DNA of 64,000 nucleotides from positions 677,300-741,299 of the forward strand of contig NZ_JACJVJ010000002.1 in assembly GCF_014237875.1 (NCBI RefSeq). The letters run 5' to 3'. Position numbers and translations under genes: made by a program. The notes beneath the pieces were generated by a model. It did no database searches. It was not told where the DNA came from and worked only from the letters and a program-made list of their open reading frames with translations. Shown here in pieces: positions 49,389-60,829 of the stretch (the first letter of the stretch is position 1; each line of letters begins with the position of its first letter). This stretch comes from Parasphingopyxis marina (GTDB lineage: Bacteria; Pseudomonadota; Alphaproteobacteria; Sphingomonadales; Sphingomonadaceae).

Positions 49389-51830
49389 ATGAAAACCACT
49401 CTCCTTCGCGGCACGGCGCTCTTCGCGCTGGCCATCCCCGTCACCGTCCAGGCGCAATCGACCGGCTCGATCGAGTTCGATCAGCCGCCGATCGTCGTCA
49501 CCGGCGCGCGCGCGACGTCGATCAGCGGCTTCGAAATTCCCGAGACGCCCAAAGCCCGCCAGGTTCTCGACGCCGAAGCGATCCGCGCCCAGCGCCCCGG
49601 CCAGACGATCAACGACATCATCAACCTGATCCCCGGCGTCAGCTTCCAGAACAACGACCCCTGGGGATCTTCGGGCGGCGGCTTCACGATCCGCGGCTTC
49701 ACCTCGGACCGTATCTCGCAGACGCTGGACGGATTGCCGCTCAACGATTCGGGCAATTACGCGCTCTACACCAACCAGCAGGTCGATCCCGAAATCCTCG
49801 AATCGGTCAGCGTCAATCTGGGCGTGACCGATGTCGACAGCCCAACCGCTTCGGCCGTCGGCGGAACGATCAACCTGCGCACCCGCGTGCCGAGCGACGA
49901 TTTCGCGATCCTGGCGTCGGGCAGCTATGGCAACATCCTCGCCGAGGGATCGGGCGACCGCCCCTATTACCGCATCTTCGGCATGGTCGACAGCGGCGAC
50001 ATCACCGGCATCGGCACCAGCGCCTTCTTCTCGGCAAGCTATGTCCATTACGACAATCCGTTCAACAATTACGGCGTCGTCGACAAGCAGCAATATAATG
50101 CCCGTATCTATCAGCGGATCGGAACCAATGGCGATTTCGTCTCGGTCGCCGGCCATTATAACCAGAACCGCAACAATTTCTTCGGGTCCTTCTCGCTGCA
50201 GGCCTTCCCGACGACGCGCGAAGACCGCTTCTACGACATCAACTTTCCCTGCACGGTCGATGCCCCGACCTCGGGGGTTGCCGATATCGACAATAATTGC
50301 GGCGCCGAATTCGATCGCCGCTTCAACCCGTCCAACACCGGCAATATCCGCGGTGCCTCCCGCTTCACGCTCGCCGAGGGCCTCGTCCTCACCGTCGATC
50401 CCAGCTATCAATATGTGAAGGCCAATGGCGGCGGCGACGAGGAGCTGCTCGAACAGACGTTCGATATCAACGGCACGCCCTATACCGGCTTCATCCGCGG
50501 CGGCTATTATTTCGGCCGGGATCTCAATGGCGACGGCGATGTGCTCGACGAGGTCACCGGCCACGATCCCAGCCAGACGCAAACGCACCGGTTCGGCGTC
50601 ATCTCCTCGCTCGCCTATGACATCAACGACTGGCACCGGCTGCGGCTCGCCTATACCTGGGACCGGGCCCGTCACCGCCAGACGGGCGCGACCTCGGTGG
50701 CACTGCCCGACGGCGAGATCGCCGACGTCTTCCCGATCAACGACCCGCTGGTGACCGCCGACGGCTTCGTGCTCAACAAGCGCGATCGCCTGTCCTACGC
50801 CATCCTGCACCAGGTTTCGGCCGAGTATCGCGGCCAGTTTTTCGACGAGGCGCTCACCGTTTCGCTCGGCCTGCGCGCACCCTTCTTCACCCGTCGCCTG
50901 AACCAATATTGCTACACGACCTCGGCCGGGGGCTTTCTCGATTGCATCGGCACCCAGGATCCGACCGCCTATGAAGCGGCCAATCCTAACGCCGCCGCGC
51001 CGCAGTCACGCACCTATAATTACGATCGGCTGCTGCCCAATGTCGGCTTCGTCTACGACGTTTCGGACGTCGCCTCGATCTTCTTCAACTATGCGCAGGG
51101 CCTTTCGGTGCCCGGGACCGATCCGCTGTATAATTCGCTGTTCTTTGCCGATCCGGACGCGGCGCGCCCCGCACCGGAAACCACCGACAGTTTCGATCTC
51201 GGCATGCGTTTCCAGGGCCCGACCTTCCAGGGCCAGATCGCGGCCTGGTACACCCGCTACGAGAACCGCCTCGCCTCCGCCTATGATCCGATCCTCGACA
51301 CAACCGTCTATCGCAATCTCGGCGTGGTCGACAAATATGGCATCGACGGATCGATCGCCTGGCACCCGACGCCCAACACGCTGCTCTACCTGTTCGGATC
51401 CTACACCGAATCCGAAATCCAGGACGACATCCAGAACGGCGTGGGCACCTTTCTCGATACCGCCGGCCGCCGCGAAAGCGGTTCGCCGCAGCTGACTTAC
51501 GGCGCGCGCGGAGAAATCCGGTTCGGCAACCTGCAGATCGGGCTACAGGCCAAACATACCGGCGAGCGCTATATCAACGACGAGAACCTGCCGATCGCGG
51601 GTTATCCGAGCGCGACCGTCGGCGGCTATACGCTGGTCGATTTCGACATGCGCTACGACATCATGGAACTGCCCACCGGCGGCAACATGTCGGTGCAGCT
51701 CAACCTGACCAACCTGTTCGACGAACTCTATGTCGGCAGCTTCGGCGGGTCGCTTTCCGCATCGAGCTCGCCCTTCGTGCAGATCGGCCCGCCCCGCGCC
51801 GGCAGCATTTCGCTGATCGTCGGCTTCTAG
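49389..51830 (+). CDS. TonB-dependent outer-membrane receptor
   Basis: This 813-residue beta-barrel protein has a signal peptide (MKTTLLRGTALFALAIPVTV then QAQ), a TonB box (PPIVVTGAR), a plug with NDIINLIPGVSFQNND and a barrel ending in a terminal Phe (SLIVGF). TonB and ExbBD energise import of siderophores, vitamins, sugars or aromatics. The ligand is unknown. Next to a LigM-like gene, uptake of a lignin-derived aromatic is a reasonable guess. A terminator follows at 51877. Confidence 0.93.
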   Translation: MKTTLLRGTALFALAIPVTVQAQSTGSIEFDQPPIVVTGARATSISGFEIPETPKARQVLDAEAIRAQRPGQTINDIINLIPGVSFQNNDPWGSSGGGFTIRGFTSDRISQTLDGLPLNDSGNYALYTNQQVDPEILESVSVNLGVTDVDSPTASAVGGTINLRTRVPSDDFAILASGSYGNILAEGSGDRPYYRIFGMVDSGDITGIGTSAFFSASYVHYDNPFNNYGVVDKQQYNARIYQRIGTNGDFVSVAGHYNQNRNNFFGSFSLQAFPTTREDRFYDINFPCTVDAPTSGVADIDNNCGAEFDRRFNPSNTGNIRGASRFTLAEGLVLTVDPSYQYVKANGGGDEELLEQTFDINGTPYTGFIRGGYYFGRDLNGDGDVLDEVTGHDPSQTQTHRFGVISSLAYDINDWHRLRLAYTWDRARHRQTGATSVALPDGEIADVFPINDPLVTADGFVLNKRDRLSYAILHQVSAEYRGQFFDEALTVSLGLRAPFFTRRLNQYCYTTSAGGFLDCIGTQDPTAYEAANPNAAAPQSRTYNYDRLLPNVGFVYDVSDVASIFFNYAQGLSVPGTDPLYNSLFFADPDAARPAPETTDSFDLGMRFQGPTFQGQIAAWYTRYENRLASAYDPILDTTVYRNLGVVDKYGIDGSIAWHPTPNTLLYLFGSYTESEIQDDIQNGVGTFLDTAGRRESGSPQLTYGARGEIRFGNLQIGLQAKHTGERYINDENLPIAGYPSATVGGYTLVDFDMRYDIMELPTGGNMSVQLNLTNLFDELYVGSFGGSLSASSSPFVQIGPPRAGSISLIVGF

Positions 51831-51876
51831 GAGCCACGCCAACAGGGCCCTGCGCAAACGCGCGGGGCGAGAGCAG

Positions 51877-51905
51877 CGGCGGCGCCCCTTGGGTGCCGCC
51901 GTTTG
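51877..51905 (+). terminator. Likely terminator of TonB receptor
   Basis: A 10-bp stem (51877-51886 with 51892-51901, one G-U pair) and 5-nt loop are followed by TTTG, about 46 bases after the receptor stop. The T run is short, so it is a moderate candidate. Confidence 0.55.
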
Positions 51906-51931
51906 CCTGTCGGCGACCCGGGGCCCGACAC

Positions 51932-51967
51932 AAAAAAGGGGCGGACGATCGCTCGCCCGCCCCTTTT
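51932..51967 (-). terminator. Intrinsic terminator of the LigM-like gene
   Basis: An 11-bp perfect stem (51934-51944 with 51957-51967, arm AAAAGGGGCGG) is followed on the minus strand by six T in total. It lies 22 bases past the LigM-like stop; the TTTT on the plus strand may also stop readthrough from the TonB receptor. Confidence 0.88.
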
Positions 51968-51988
51968 CGGGGAAATAAATACTGACCC

Positions 51989-53624
<1,636 letters not shown>

Positions 53625-54548
53625 ATGGACACGCTGACGATGGCGCGGCCGGCCGAAGCCGAAGCCAAGACTCGAATCGCGCGTTTGGCATCATCCTGTT
53701 CCTACGAGATATCGGCGCGCGATTTCGCCGGGCTGGATCTCGCCCGCCCTGCCCTGCCGCCCGGCACGATGGTCGCGATCATCTGGACGCCCCGGGACAG
53801 CGACGACGAGCGGGTGGCGATGGCCCGCGCGCTGACCGACGCCGGTTACCGGCCGTTTCCGCATATCGGCGCCCGTCATTTCGAAAGCGACGCCGCCCTT
53901 GACAGGCTGCTCGGGCGCCTGGCGGACGAAGCCGGCGTTACCCGCGCCTTCGTCATCGGCGGCGATTGTCAGCGGCGCGGGCCGCTATCCAGCGGATATG
54001 ACGCCCTCGCGACGGGGCATTTCGCGCGGCACCGCTTCCGCGAGATCGGCCTGCCCGGCTATCCCGAGGGCCATCCGCGGATCGCCGCCCCGGTGCTGGT
54101 CGGGGACATGAAGGCCAAGCTCGCGCTCGTCCGCGCCGCGGGCATGAAGCCGCTGGTGCTGACCCAGTTCGCCTTTCATGCCGAACCGATCGCCGACTGG
54201 CTGGGCGACGTTCGCCGCGACGAACCCGACCTGCCTATCCGCATCGGCCTTGCCGGCCCTGCCACTGTCAGGACGCTCCTGCGCTATGCCGCGCTGTGCG
54301 GCGTGGAAGCATCGCGGCGTGGCCGCAAGACGCTGGGCAGTTCGCTGATCAAGCTGCTGGGCGAAACCGGCCCCGATCCCGTCATCCGGGCGCTCGCGGA
54401 AAGGCCCGAAGCGCTCGAGGCCGGCCCTACCGATCTGCATATCTTCCCCTTTGGCGGCCTTGCCAAATCGGCGAAATGGGTGAACGCGCTGGCCGACGGA
54501 AAATTCGCGATGGCCGCGCGCGGTGCCGGACTCAAATTCACGGGCTAG
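53625..54548 (+). CDS. metF: Methylenetetrahydrofolate reductase family protein
   Basis: This 307-residue flavoprotein-like TIM barrel has the MTHFR-type layout: YEISARDF opening, RPFPHIGARHFES (the HxxAR-type strand), VIGGD, the LVLTQFAFHAE substrate/FAD strand, and IGLAGPATVRTLLRYA. It interconverts 5,10-methylene- and 5-methyl-THF. Being divergent to a LigM-like O-demethylase, it may oxidise the 5-methyl-THF that enzyme makes. The ATG at 53625 follows GGAGGG at a good distance. Sequence is divergent from classical MetF, so the symbol is provisional. Confidence 0.78.
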   Translation: MDTLTMARPAEAEAKTRIARLASSCSYEISARDFAGLDLARPALPPGTMVAIIWTPRDSDDERVAMARALTDAGYRPFPHIGARHFESDAALDRLLGRLADEAGVTRAFVIGGDCQRRGPLSSGYDALATGHFARHRFREIGLPGYPEGHPRIAAPVLVGDMKAKLALVRAAGMKPLVLTQFAFHAEPIADWLGDVRRDEPDLPIRIGLAGPATVRTLLRYAALCGVEASRRGRKTLGSSLIKLLGETGPDPVIRALAERPEALEAGPTDLHIFPFGGLAKSAKWVNALADGKFAMAARGAGLKFTG

Positions 54549-54604
54549 CGAACGATGCCGATGCGGCATGGCGAAATCGCGATCCAATGGTTATATAGCT
54601 GCGC

Positions 54605-55432
54605 ATGAACGACTATCAGACAATCACCGCCGCCGATTCCGTAGTGCGCGACGGCACCATCAAGCTCCATGACGAGGCCGGCTTTGCCGGCATGCGCGCG
54701 GCCGGAAGGCTCGCCGCCGAAATTCTCGACGCGCTTGTCCCCCATGTCGTTCCCGGCGTCACGACCGAGGAACTCGACGATTTCGTGTTCGAACGGATGA
54801 AGGCGGGCGGCGGCATCCCAGCGACGCTCGGCTATCGCGGTTATACCAAAAGCTGTTGCACCTCGATCAACCATGTCGTGTGCCACGGCATCCCCGCGGA
54901 CAAGGCGCTGAAGGAAGGCGATATCGTCAATATCGACGTGACGCCGATCCTCGACGGCTGGCACGGCGATACCAGCCGCATGTACACGGTCGGCAAGGTG
55001 CCGATCAAAGCGCAGCGGCTGATCGACGTGACCTATGAAGCGATGATGCTCGGCATCGAGCAGGTGAAGCCCGGCGCACGGCTGGGCGACATTTCCCACG
55101 CCATCCAGACCCATGCCGAGGCGCAGCGCTATGGCGTGGTGCGCGATTTCTGCGGCCACGGCCTTGGCCGCCTGTTCCACGACGCCCCGGAAGTCGTCCA
55201 TGCCGGCACTCCCGGCACCGGCCCCGAATTGCGGCCCGGCATGTTCTTCACCATCGAACCGATGGTCAATGTCGGCAAGGCGGCGGTAAAGGTGCTCGAA
55301 GACGGCTGGACCGCGGTAACGCGTGACAAGTCCCTCTCCGCCCAGTTCGAACATTCGGTCGGGGTGACCGAAGACGGCGTCGAGATTTTCACGAAAAGCC
55401 CGACCGGCCTCGACAAACCGCCATACGCCTGA
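54605..55432 (+). CDS. map: Methionine aminopeptidase type I
   Basis: This 275-residue enzyme removes the initiator Met from nascent proteins. The five metal ligands are in place: Asp and Asp in NIDVTPILDGWHGDTS, His in FCGHGLGR, Glu in TIEPMVNVG and Glu in AQFEHSVGV; the His of CHGIPAD is also conserved. There is no extended zinc-finger N-terminus. It is transcribed in the same direction as the MetF-like gene, 56 bases later. Confidence 0.96.
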   Translation: MNDYQTITAADSVVRDGTIKLHDEAGFAGMRAAGRLAAEILDALVPHVVPGVTTEELDDFVFERMKAGGGIPATLGYRGYTKSCCTSINHVVCHGIPADKALKEGDIVNIDVTPILDGWHGDTSRMYTVGKVPIKAQRLIDVTYEAMMLGIEQVKPGARLGDISHAIQTHAEAQRYGVVRDFCGHGLGRLFHDAPEVVHAGTPGTGPELRPGMFFTIEPMVNVGKAAVKVLEDGWTAVTRDKSLSAQFEHSVGVTEDGVEIFTKSPTGLDKPPYA

Positions 55433-55507
55433 GCATCTCCTTCGCCGTACCAATTGCAACGCCACCGCTCCTGCGCCAATATTGGCGCGACAGGGAGAGG
55501 AATCGCT

Positions 55508-57679
55508 ATGCGCACATGGATCGGCCTGGCACTGGCCTTGGGCATCGCGGCCTGTTCGTCCGGAAATAATCCCGGCTCTTCCAGCACCGCCCAGGGCGCG
55601 GCCAAGATCGACGGCGACTATCTCTCCACCGGCGGCGACGGCAGCGACTGGCCGGCCGTCAACTACAGCTATGCCGAGCAGCGCTTCAGCCCGCTCCAGC
55701 AGGTCAACCGCGACAATGTCGGCCAGCTCGGCATCGCCTGGTATGCCGAGCTGCCCGACGCGCGCGCGCAGGAGGCCACGCCGGTCGTTGTCGACGGGGT
55801 CATGTATATCACGGGGCCCTGGTCGAAAGTCTTCGCCTATGATGCGCGCAACGGCGAACCGCTCTGGTCCTTCGATCCCGACGTCCCCCGCTCCACCCTG
55901 CCCGATGCCTGTTGCGACGCAGTCAATCGCGGCATCGCCGTGTGGCGCGGCAAGCTTTATGTCGGCACGCTCGACGGACGGCTGATCGCGCTCGACGCGA
56001 TCACCGGCGCCCAGCTCTGGTCCACCCAGACGACCGACCAGGACCGCCCCTATACGATCACCGGCGCGCCGCGCGTGGTGAACAACCATGTCATCATCGG
56101 CAATGGCGGCGCGGAATTCGGCGTGCGCGGCTATGTTTCCGCTTATGATGCGAACACCGGCGCGCTCGAATGGCGCTTCTACACCGTACCCAACCCCAGC
56201 GGGGCAGCCGACAACGCCGCGTCCGACGAAGTGATGCGCACCGCCCGGCGGACATGGTCCGACGAGGGGCAATGGCATGAAACCGGCGGCGGAGGCACGG
56301 TGTGGGACGCGATCGTCTACGATCACGAGCTCGACCAGCTCTATATCGGCGTCGGCAATGGCAGCCCGTGGAACCACGGCCTGCGTTCCAACGGCCAGGG
56401 CGACAATCTCTTCCTCTCCTCGATCGTCGCGCTCGATCCCGATACCGGCGAATATCTCTGGCACTATCAGGAAACCCCGGGCGAGACCTGGGACTATACG
56501 GCGACCCAGCCCATCATCCTCGCCGATGTCGAAATCGACGGGCGCCCCCGCAAGGTGTTGATGCACGCGCCGAAGAACGGCTTCTTTTTCGTCATCGACC
56601 GAGAAACGGGATCGCTGATCTCCGCCGACGCGTTCGTCGAGGGGATCAACTGGGCCACCGGCTATGACGATCAGGGCCGTCCCATCGAGAACGAGGCGGC
56701 ACGTTTCTACCGGACCGGCGAACCCTTCATTGCCAGCCCGGGCCCGATCGGCGCGCACAACTGGCAGCCCATGGCGTTCAGCCCGCAAACCGGGCTCGTT
56801 TACATCCCGGCCAATATCGCGCCGCAAATCTACATCCCGCCGGGCGATGAGGAGCAGGCGCAGCTCAGCCCGGTCGGCTTCAACACCGGCACCAATCTGT
56901 TCGACGCCTTCCTGCCGCGCGACGAAGCGACGCTCCAGGCGGCGATGGCATCGCTGCGCGGCCAGCTCGTCGCATGGGATCCGGTGGCGCGCGAAGCGCG
57001 GTGGCGGGTGGATTATCCGACCCCCTGGAATGGCGGCATCCTGACCACGGCCGGAGGGCTTGTCCTGCAGGGAACGGCAACCGGCGAGTTCAAGGCCTAT
57101 GACGCGGCGACGGGCGAGGAGCTCTGGTCGATGGACGTGCAATCGGGGGTTTTGGCCGGCGCATCGACCTATCTCGTCGACGGCGAGCAATATATCGCCT
57201 TCACCACCAGCCGGGGCGGCGCCTATACGATCACCGCCGGCCAATCCGACATGACCGCCGGGCAGGTGCCGAATATCCCCCGGCTTATCGTGCTGCGCAT
57301 CGGCGGTACCGGCGTACTGCCGGACGCGCCCGATCTTTCCGCCGTCCAGCTCAACCCGCCCGAAGCGACCGGAACCCCCGAACAGCTCGTCCAGGGCGAG
57401 CGGCTCTACACCCGCTATTGCATGATCTGCCACGGCGAAGGCGCCGGTGGCGGCGGCGTGAATCCGGACCTGCGTTTTTCCGGCGCGCTCGGCGATGCCG
57501 CCGCGTGGCGCGCGCTCGTGCTCGGCGAAACGCTCCGCGCCAACGGCATGCCGGACTTCAGCGATGTCCTGAACCCGGCGCGCGCCGACGCCATCCGCCA
57601 CTATGTTATCGACAAGGCCAATTGGGACCTCGCCCGGCTGCGGGCGCGGCGCGAAGAGGAAGCCGATAATGACAGCTGA
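55508..57679 (+). CDS. PQQ-dependent quinohemoprotein alcohol dehydrogenase
   Basis: This 723-residue exported enzyme has a lipobox (GIAAC), an eight-bladed propeller with Trp-docking repeats, the adjacent-cysteine ring (DACCDAVN), and a C-terminal cytochrome c domain with CMICH. Catalytic Asp lies in GETWDYTATQP; the residue two after it is Thr, not Asp, which favours a calcium rather than lanthanide enzyme. It oxidises primary alcohols in the periplasm and passes electrons to its heme. No pqq genes are in the window. The start at 55508 follows GAGAGGA. Confidence 0.9.
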   Translation: MRTWIGLALALGIAACSSGNNPGSSSTAQGAAKIDGDYLSTGGDGSDWPAVNYSYAEQRFSPLQQVNRDNVGQLGIAWYAELPDARAQEATPVVVDGVMYITGPWSKVFAYDARNGEPLWSFDPDVPRSTLPDACCDAVNRGIAVWRGKLYVGTLDGRLIALDAITGAQLWSTQTTDQDRPYTITGAPRVVNNHVIIGNGGAEFGVRGYVSAYDANTGALEWRFYTVPNPSGAADNAASDEVMRTARRTWSDEGQWHETGGGGTVWDAIVYDHELDQLYIGVGNGSPWNHGLRSNGQGDNLFLSSIVALDPDTGEYLWHYQETPGETWDYTATQPIILADVEIDGRPRKVLMHAPKNGFFFVIDRETGSLISADAFVEGINWATGYDDQGRPIENEAARFYRTGEPFIASPGPIGAHNWQPMAFSPQTGLVYIPANIAPQIYIPPGDEEQAQLSPVGFNTGTNLFDAFLPRDEATLQAAMASLRGQLVAWDPVAREARWRVDYPTPWNGGILTTAGGLVLQGTATGEFKAYDAATGEELWSMDVQSGVLAGASTYLVDGEQYIAFTTSRGGAYTITAGQSDMTAGQVPNIPRLIVLRIGGTGVLPDAPDLSAVQLNPPEATGTPEQLVQGERLYTRYCMICHGEGAGGGGVNPDLRFSGALGDAAAWRALVLGETLRANGMPDFSDVLNPARADAIRHYVIDKANWDLARLRARREEEADNDS

Positions 57680-57744
57680 TCGGGCTTCGCTTGCGACTCG
57701 CCCGGCGCCCGGCCTATGAATTAGCCTGAAAGTCACCGCCCTAA

Positions 57745-58098
<354 letters not shown>

Positions 58099-58193
58099 GC
58101 GTTTATAACGCACCGCAAAAAAAATTTTGTGCAGTTGCGAAGAATGGTATAGGTTTCTTTCTTCACGGCCCGCTAACAGGAAGGCAAAATTTC

Positions 58194-59606
58194 ATGGCTA
58201 CGAGTGCAAAGGACATTATCAAACGTATCAAGGACGAGGAGATCGAGTGGGTCGACCTGCGTTTTACCGATCCCAAGGGCAAGTGGCAGCACCTCCAGAT
58301 GTGCGCCGGCGTGATGGGCGAAGACGAATTCGAAGATGGCCTGATGTTCGACGGCTCCTCGATCGAAGGCTGGAAGGCGATCAACGAATCCGACATGATC
58401 CTGCGGCCCGACATGGAAGCGGTCTATGAAGACCCCTTCTCCGCCACCCCGATGCTCGCCGTGTTCTGCGACATCGTCGAACCGGGCACCGGCGAACTCT
58501 ATGCGCGCGATCCGCGCTCGACCGCCAAGCGTGCCGAGGCTTTCGTCAAATCCTCCGGCGTCGGCGACACCGTCTATGTCGGCCCCGAACCCGAATTCTT
58601 CATGTTCGACAATGTCCAGTTCGAAGACGGTTATGCCGGCAGCGGCTACAAGATCGACGATATCGAACTGCCGACCAACACCGGCACCGCCTATGAAAGC
58701 GGCAATATGGGCCACCGGCCGCGCGCCAAGGGCGGCTATTTCCCGGTCCCGCCGGTCGACAGCACGATGGACGTTCGCGGCGAGATGGTTTCGACCCTGC
58801 TCGAAATGGGCCTGCCGATGGACAAGCATCATCATGAAGTCGCCGCGGCGCAGCACGAACTCGGCCTGACCTTCGGCACGCTGACCCAAACTGCCGACCG
58901 CGTGCAGATCTACAAATATGTCGTGATGATGGTCGCCCAGGCCTATGGCAAAACGGCGACCTTCATGCCGAAGCCGATCAAGGAAGATAACGGATCGGGC
59001 ATGCACACGCATATGTCGATCTGGGACGGCGGCAAGCCGACCTTCGCCGGCAACGGCTATGCCGGCCTGTCCGACAATTGCCTCTATTTCATCGGCGGTG
59101 TCGTCAAGCACGCCAAGGCGCTCAATGCCTTCACCAACCCGACGACCAACAGCTACAAGCGCCTCGTCCCGGGCTTCGAGGCCCCGGTGCTGCTCGCCTA
59201 TTCGAGCCGCAACCGTTCGGCCTCCTGCCGTATTCCCTATGGATCGGGCGACAAGGCCAAGCGCGTGGAATTCCGTTTCCCGGATCCGCTCGCCAATCCG
59301 TATCTGTCCTTCTCCGCTCTGCTGATGGCCGGCCTCGACGGTATCGAGAACCGCATCCATCCCGGCGATCCGATGGACAAGAATCTCTACGACCTTCCGC
59401 CGGCCGAACTGGCGGAAGTGCCCACGGTTTGCGGCTCGCTGCGCGAGGCGCTCGAAGCGCTCGAGGAAGACAATGACTTCCTGACCAAGGGCGACGTGTT
59501 CACGATCGACCAGATCGAAGCCTATGCCGAGCTCAAATGGGAAGAGCAGATGCGCTGGGAAACCACGCCGAGCCCGGTCGAATACGATATGTATTACAGC
59601 GCCTGA
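58194..59606 (+). CDS. glnA: Glutamine synthetase type I
   Basis: This 470-residue GSI-beta-type enzyme makes glutamine from glutamate, ammonia and ATP. Marks include [17 protein letters not shown], the [12 protein letters not shown] active-site strand and the NLYDLPPAE adenylylation segment with Tyr399. It lies 95 bases after glnB; the gap contains a TATAGG -10-like element but no convincing sigma-54 site. A terminator follows at 59629. Confidence 0.97.
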   Translation: MATSAKDIIKRIKDEEIEWVDLRFTDPKGKWQHLQMCAGVMGEDEFEDGLMFDGSSIEGWKAINESDMILRPDMEAVYEDPFSATPMLAVFCDIVEPGTGELYARDPRSTAKRAEAFVKSSGVGDTVYVGPEPEFFMFDNVQFEDGYAGSGYKIDDIELPTNTGTAYESGNMGHRPRAKGGYFPVPPVDSTMDVRGEMVSTLLEMGLPMDKHHHEVAAAQHELGLTFGTLTQTADRVQIYKYVVMMVAQAYGKTATFMPKPIKEDNGSGMHTHMSIWDGGKPTFAGNGYAGLSDNCLYFIGGVVKHAKALNAFTNPTTNSYKRLVPGFEAPVLLAYSSRNRSASCRIPYGSGDKAKRVEFRFPDPLANPYLSFSALLMAGLDGIENRIHPGDPMDKNLYDLPPAELAEVPTVCGSLREALEALEEDNDFLTKGDVFTIDQIEAYAELKWEEQMRWETTPSPVEYDMYYSA

Positions 59607-59628
59607 CCCCTTTCTCAGGCTTTGGAAG

Positions 59629-59662
59629 CGCCCGGAATCCGCAAGGATTTCGGGCGTTTTCC
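59629..59662 (+). terminator. Terminator after glnA
   Basis: A 12-bp stem (59629-59640 with 59645-59656, one G-U pair) with a GCAA tetraloop is followed by TTTTCC. It lies 22 bases after the glnA stop. Confidence 0.88.
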
Positions 59663-59787
59663 GTTGGGCATCAGCCCCATCTTAACCTCCGCATAGCCCG
59701 GAAATCCGCCAGTTAGCGTTAGCGATTTAGTAATGTCCCATTGTTAGACGACGGTTGGGGACAAAAGGGATTCTTTTGGGGGAGCGT

Positions 59788-60609
59788 ATGCACAAACTTC
59801 GCTCGCATTTCGTGTCCGGCGAGGCGCCCGCGCCGACATCGCCGGTGATGAAGAAGCAAAATGGCAGCGCATCGCACAGCGCCAGCCTGTCTGCAGCCGA
59901 TATCCGGCGCAGGGAGCGCCGCCGTTCGCACCAGCGCACCGAGGATCGGCATCGCCTGTCCGAGGAAGAAGCGACCATGCTCTACGATGACGAAGAGCAT
60001 GGCGTGGGCCTGATCAACGTTTCTTCCGGCGGCGTGATGATCGAAACCGACATCGTTCCCAACATCAACGATACCGTCGGCCTGCGATTCGGCGACTGCA
60101 TCCCCATCGAAACCACGGTCCGCTGGGTGGCCAAGGGCCGGGTCGGCCTGGAATTTTCCGACGAAACCGAGATCATCGACGACGAGGGCAATGCCCATTC
60201 GGTCGTCGAAGTCGTGCTGGGTGCCGCCGACGGGATCGACGAGCGGCGTTCCAACCTGGAACGCCGGGGCAACGCCTTTCGCCACGGCCTCTACTGGACC
60301 GGCGAATTGTGCATCGACGATGCCGGCGTCGGCGTGCGCGTGCGCAACATTTCCGCCACCGGCGCCATGGTGCGCGCGACCGAAAACAAGGACTGGCTGA
60401 TCGTCGGCACCGAAATCGAACTCGATCTCGGCATGCCCGGCTGCATCCTCGGCGAGATTCGCTGGCGCCGGGACGAAGAGCTCGGCCTGCGCTTTTTCCG
60501 CGAATTCGATCTGCGCCGCCTCTCCACCGACTCCAGCTGCCCTTCGGGGGAAAAGGCCTGGGTCAAACCCGAATATCTGAAGACGAAGAACCTGCCGCCG
60601 GCAAATTAG
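59788..60609 (+). CDS. Tandem PilZ-domain protein
   Basis: This 273-residue cytosolic protein has two PilZ units. The first has the basic RRRERRRSHQRTEDRHR stretch followed by NVSSGGVMIE; the second has RRGNAFRHG and RNISATGAMVRA. The RxxxR and (D/N)xSxxG motifs bind cyclic di-GMP. It could tie motility, cell cycle or envelope output to c-di-GMP. The ATG at 59788 follows GGGGGAG. It is a single gene between two terminators. Confidence 0.87.
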   Translation: MHKLRSHFVSGEAPAPTSPVMKKQNGSASHSASLSAADIRRRERRRSHQRTEDRHRLSEEEATMLYDDEEHGVGLINVSSGGVMIETDIVPNINDTVGLRFGDCIPIETTVRWVAKGRVGLEFSDETEIIDDEGNAHSVVEVVLGAADGIDERRSNLERRGNAFRHGLYWTGELCIDDAGVGVRVRNISATGAMVRATENKDWLIVGTEIELDLGMPGCILGEIRWRRDEELGLRFFREFDLRRLSTDSSCPSGEKAWVKPEYLKTKNLPPAN

Positions 60610-60631
60610 CCGCACGCACGACGCACTTTCG

Positions 60632-60665
60632 AACGGCTCGGGACGCGATTTTCGGGCCGTTTTTC
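60632..60665 (+). terminator. Terminator after tandem PilZ gene
   Basis: A 9-bp stem (60632-60640 with 60653-60661, one G-U pair) with a 12-nt loop is followed by TTTT. It lies 23 bases after the PilZ stop. Confidence 0.72.
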
Positions 60666-60829
60666 TTTGCCCCGCCTCAGCCGCCGCTATGCCTGCCGGG
60701 CAGCCATGCGCGCGTTCAACCGGTGAAAGGGCGGCACGGCGTCCACTTGTCCGCGCGGCCCCGCTCCCTATTTAGGAAGGATACCATCCTACCGAAGAAT
60801 CGGGAACGAACCCAAGGGAGCGCATGCCA

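Noticed and set aside
49227..50906. A 559-codon open frame opposite the TonB receptor
   Set aside because: It is a shadow of a strongly supported receptor gene and is repetitive in Arg/Asp/Gly.
54553..54570. Hairpin ATGCCG-ATG-CGGCAT after the MetF-like gene as terminator
   Set aside because: The stem is only six bases and no T run follows.
54545..57736. A 1,063-codon open frame on the minus strand
   Set aside because: It runs antisense to metF end, map and the PQQ dehydrogenase, has a composition expected of GC-rich reverse complements and no family motifs.
58099..58193. Sigma-54 promoter for glnA
   Set aside because: I looked for TGGCAC-n5-TTGC and found no good match; GTGCAGTTGCG is too far from consensus.
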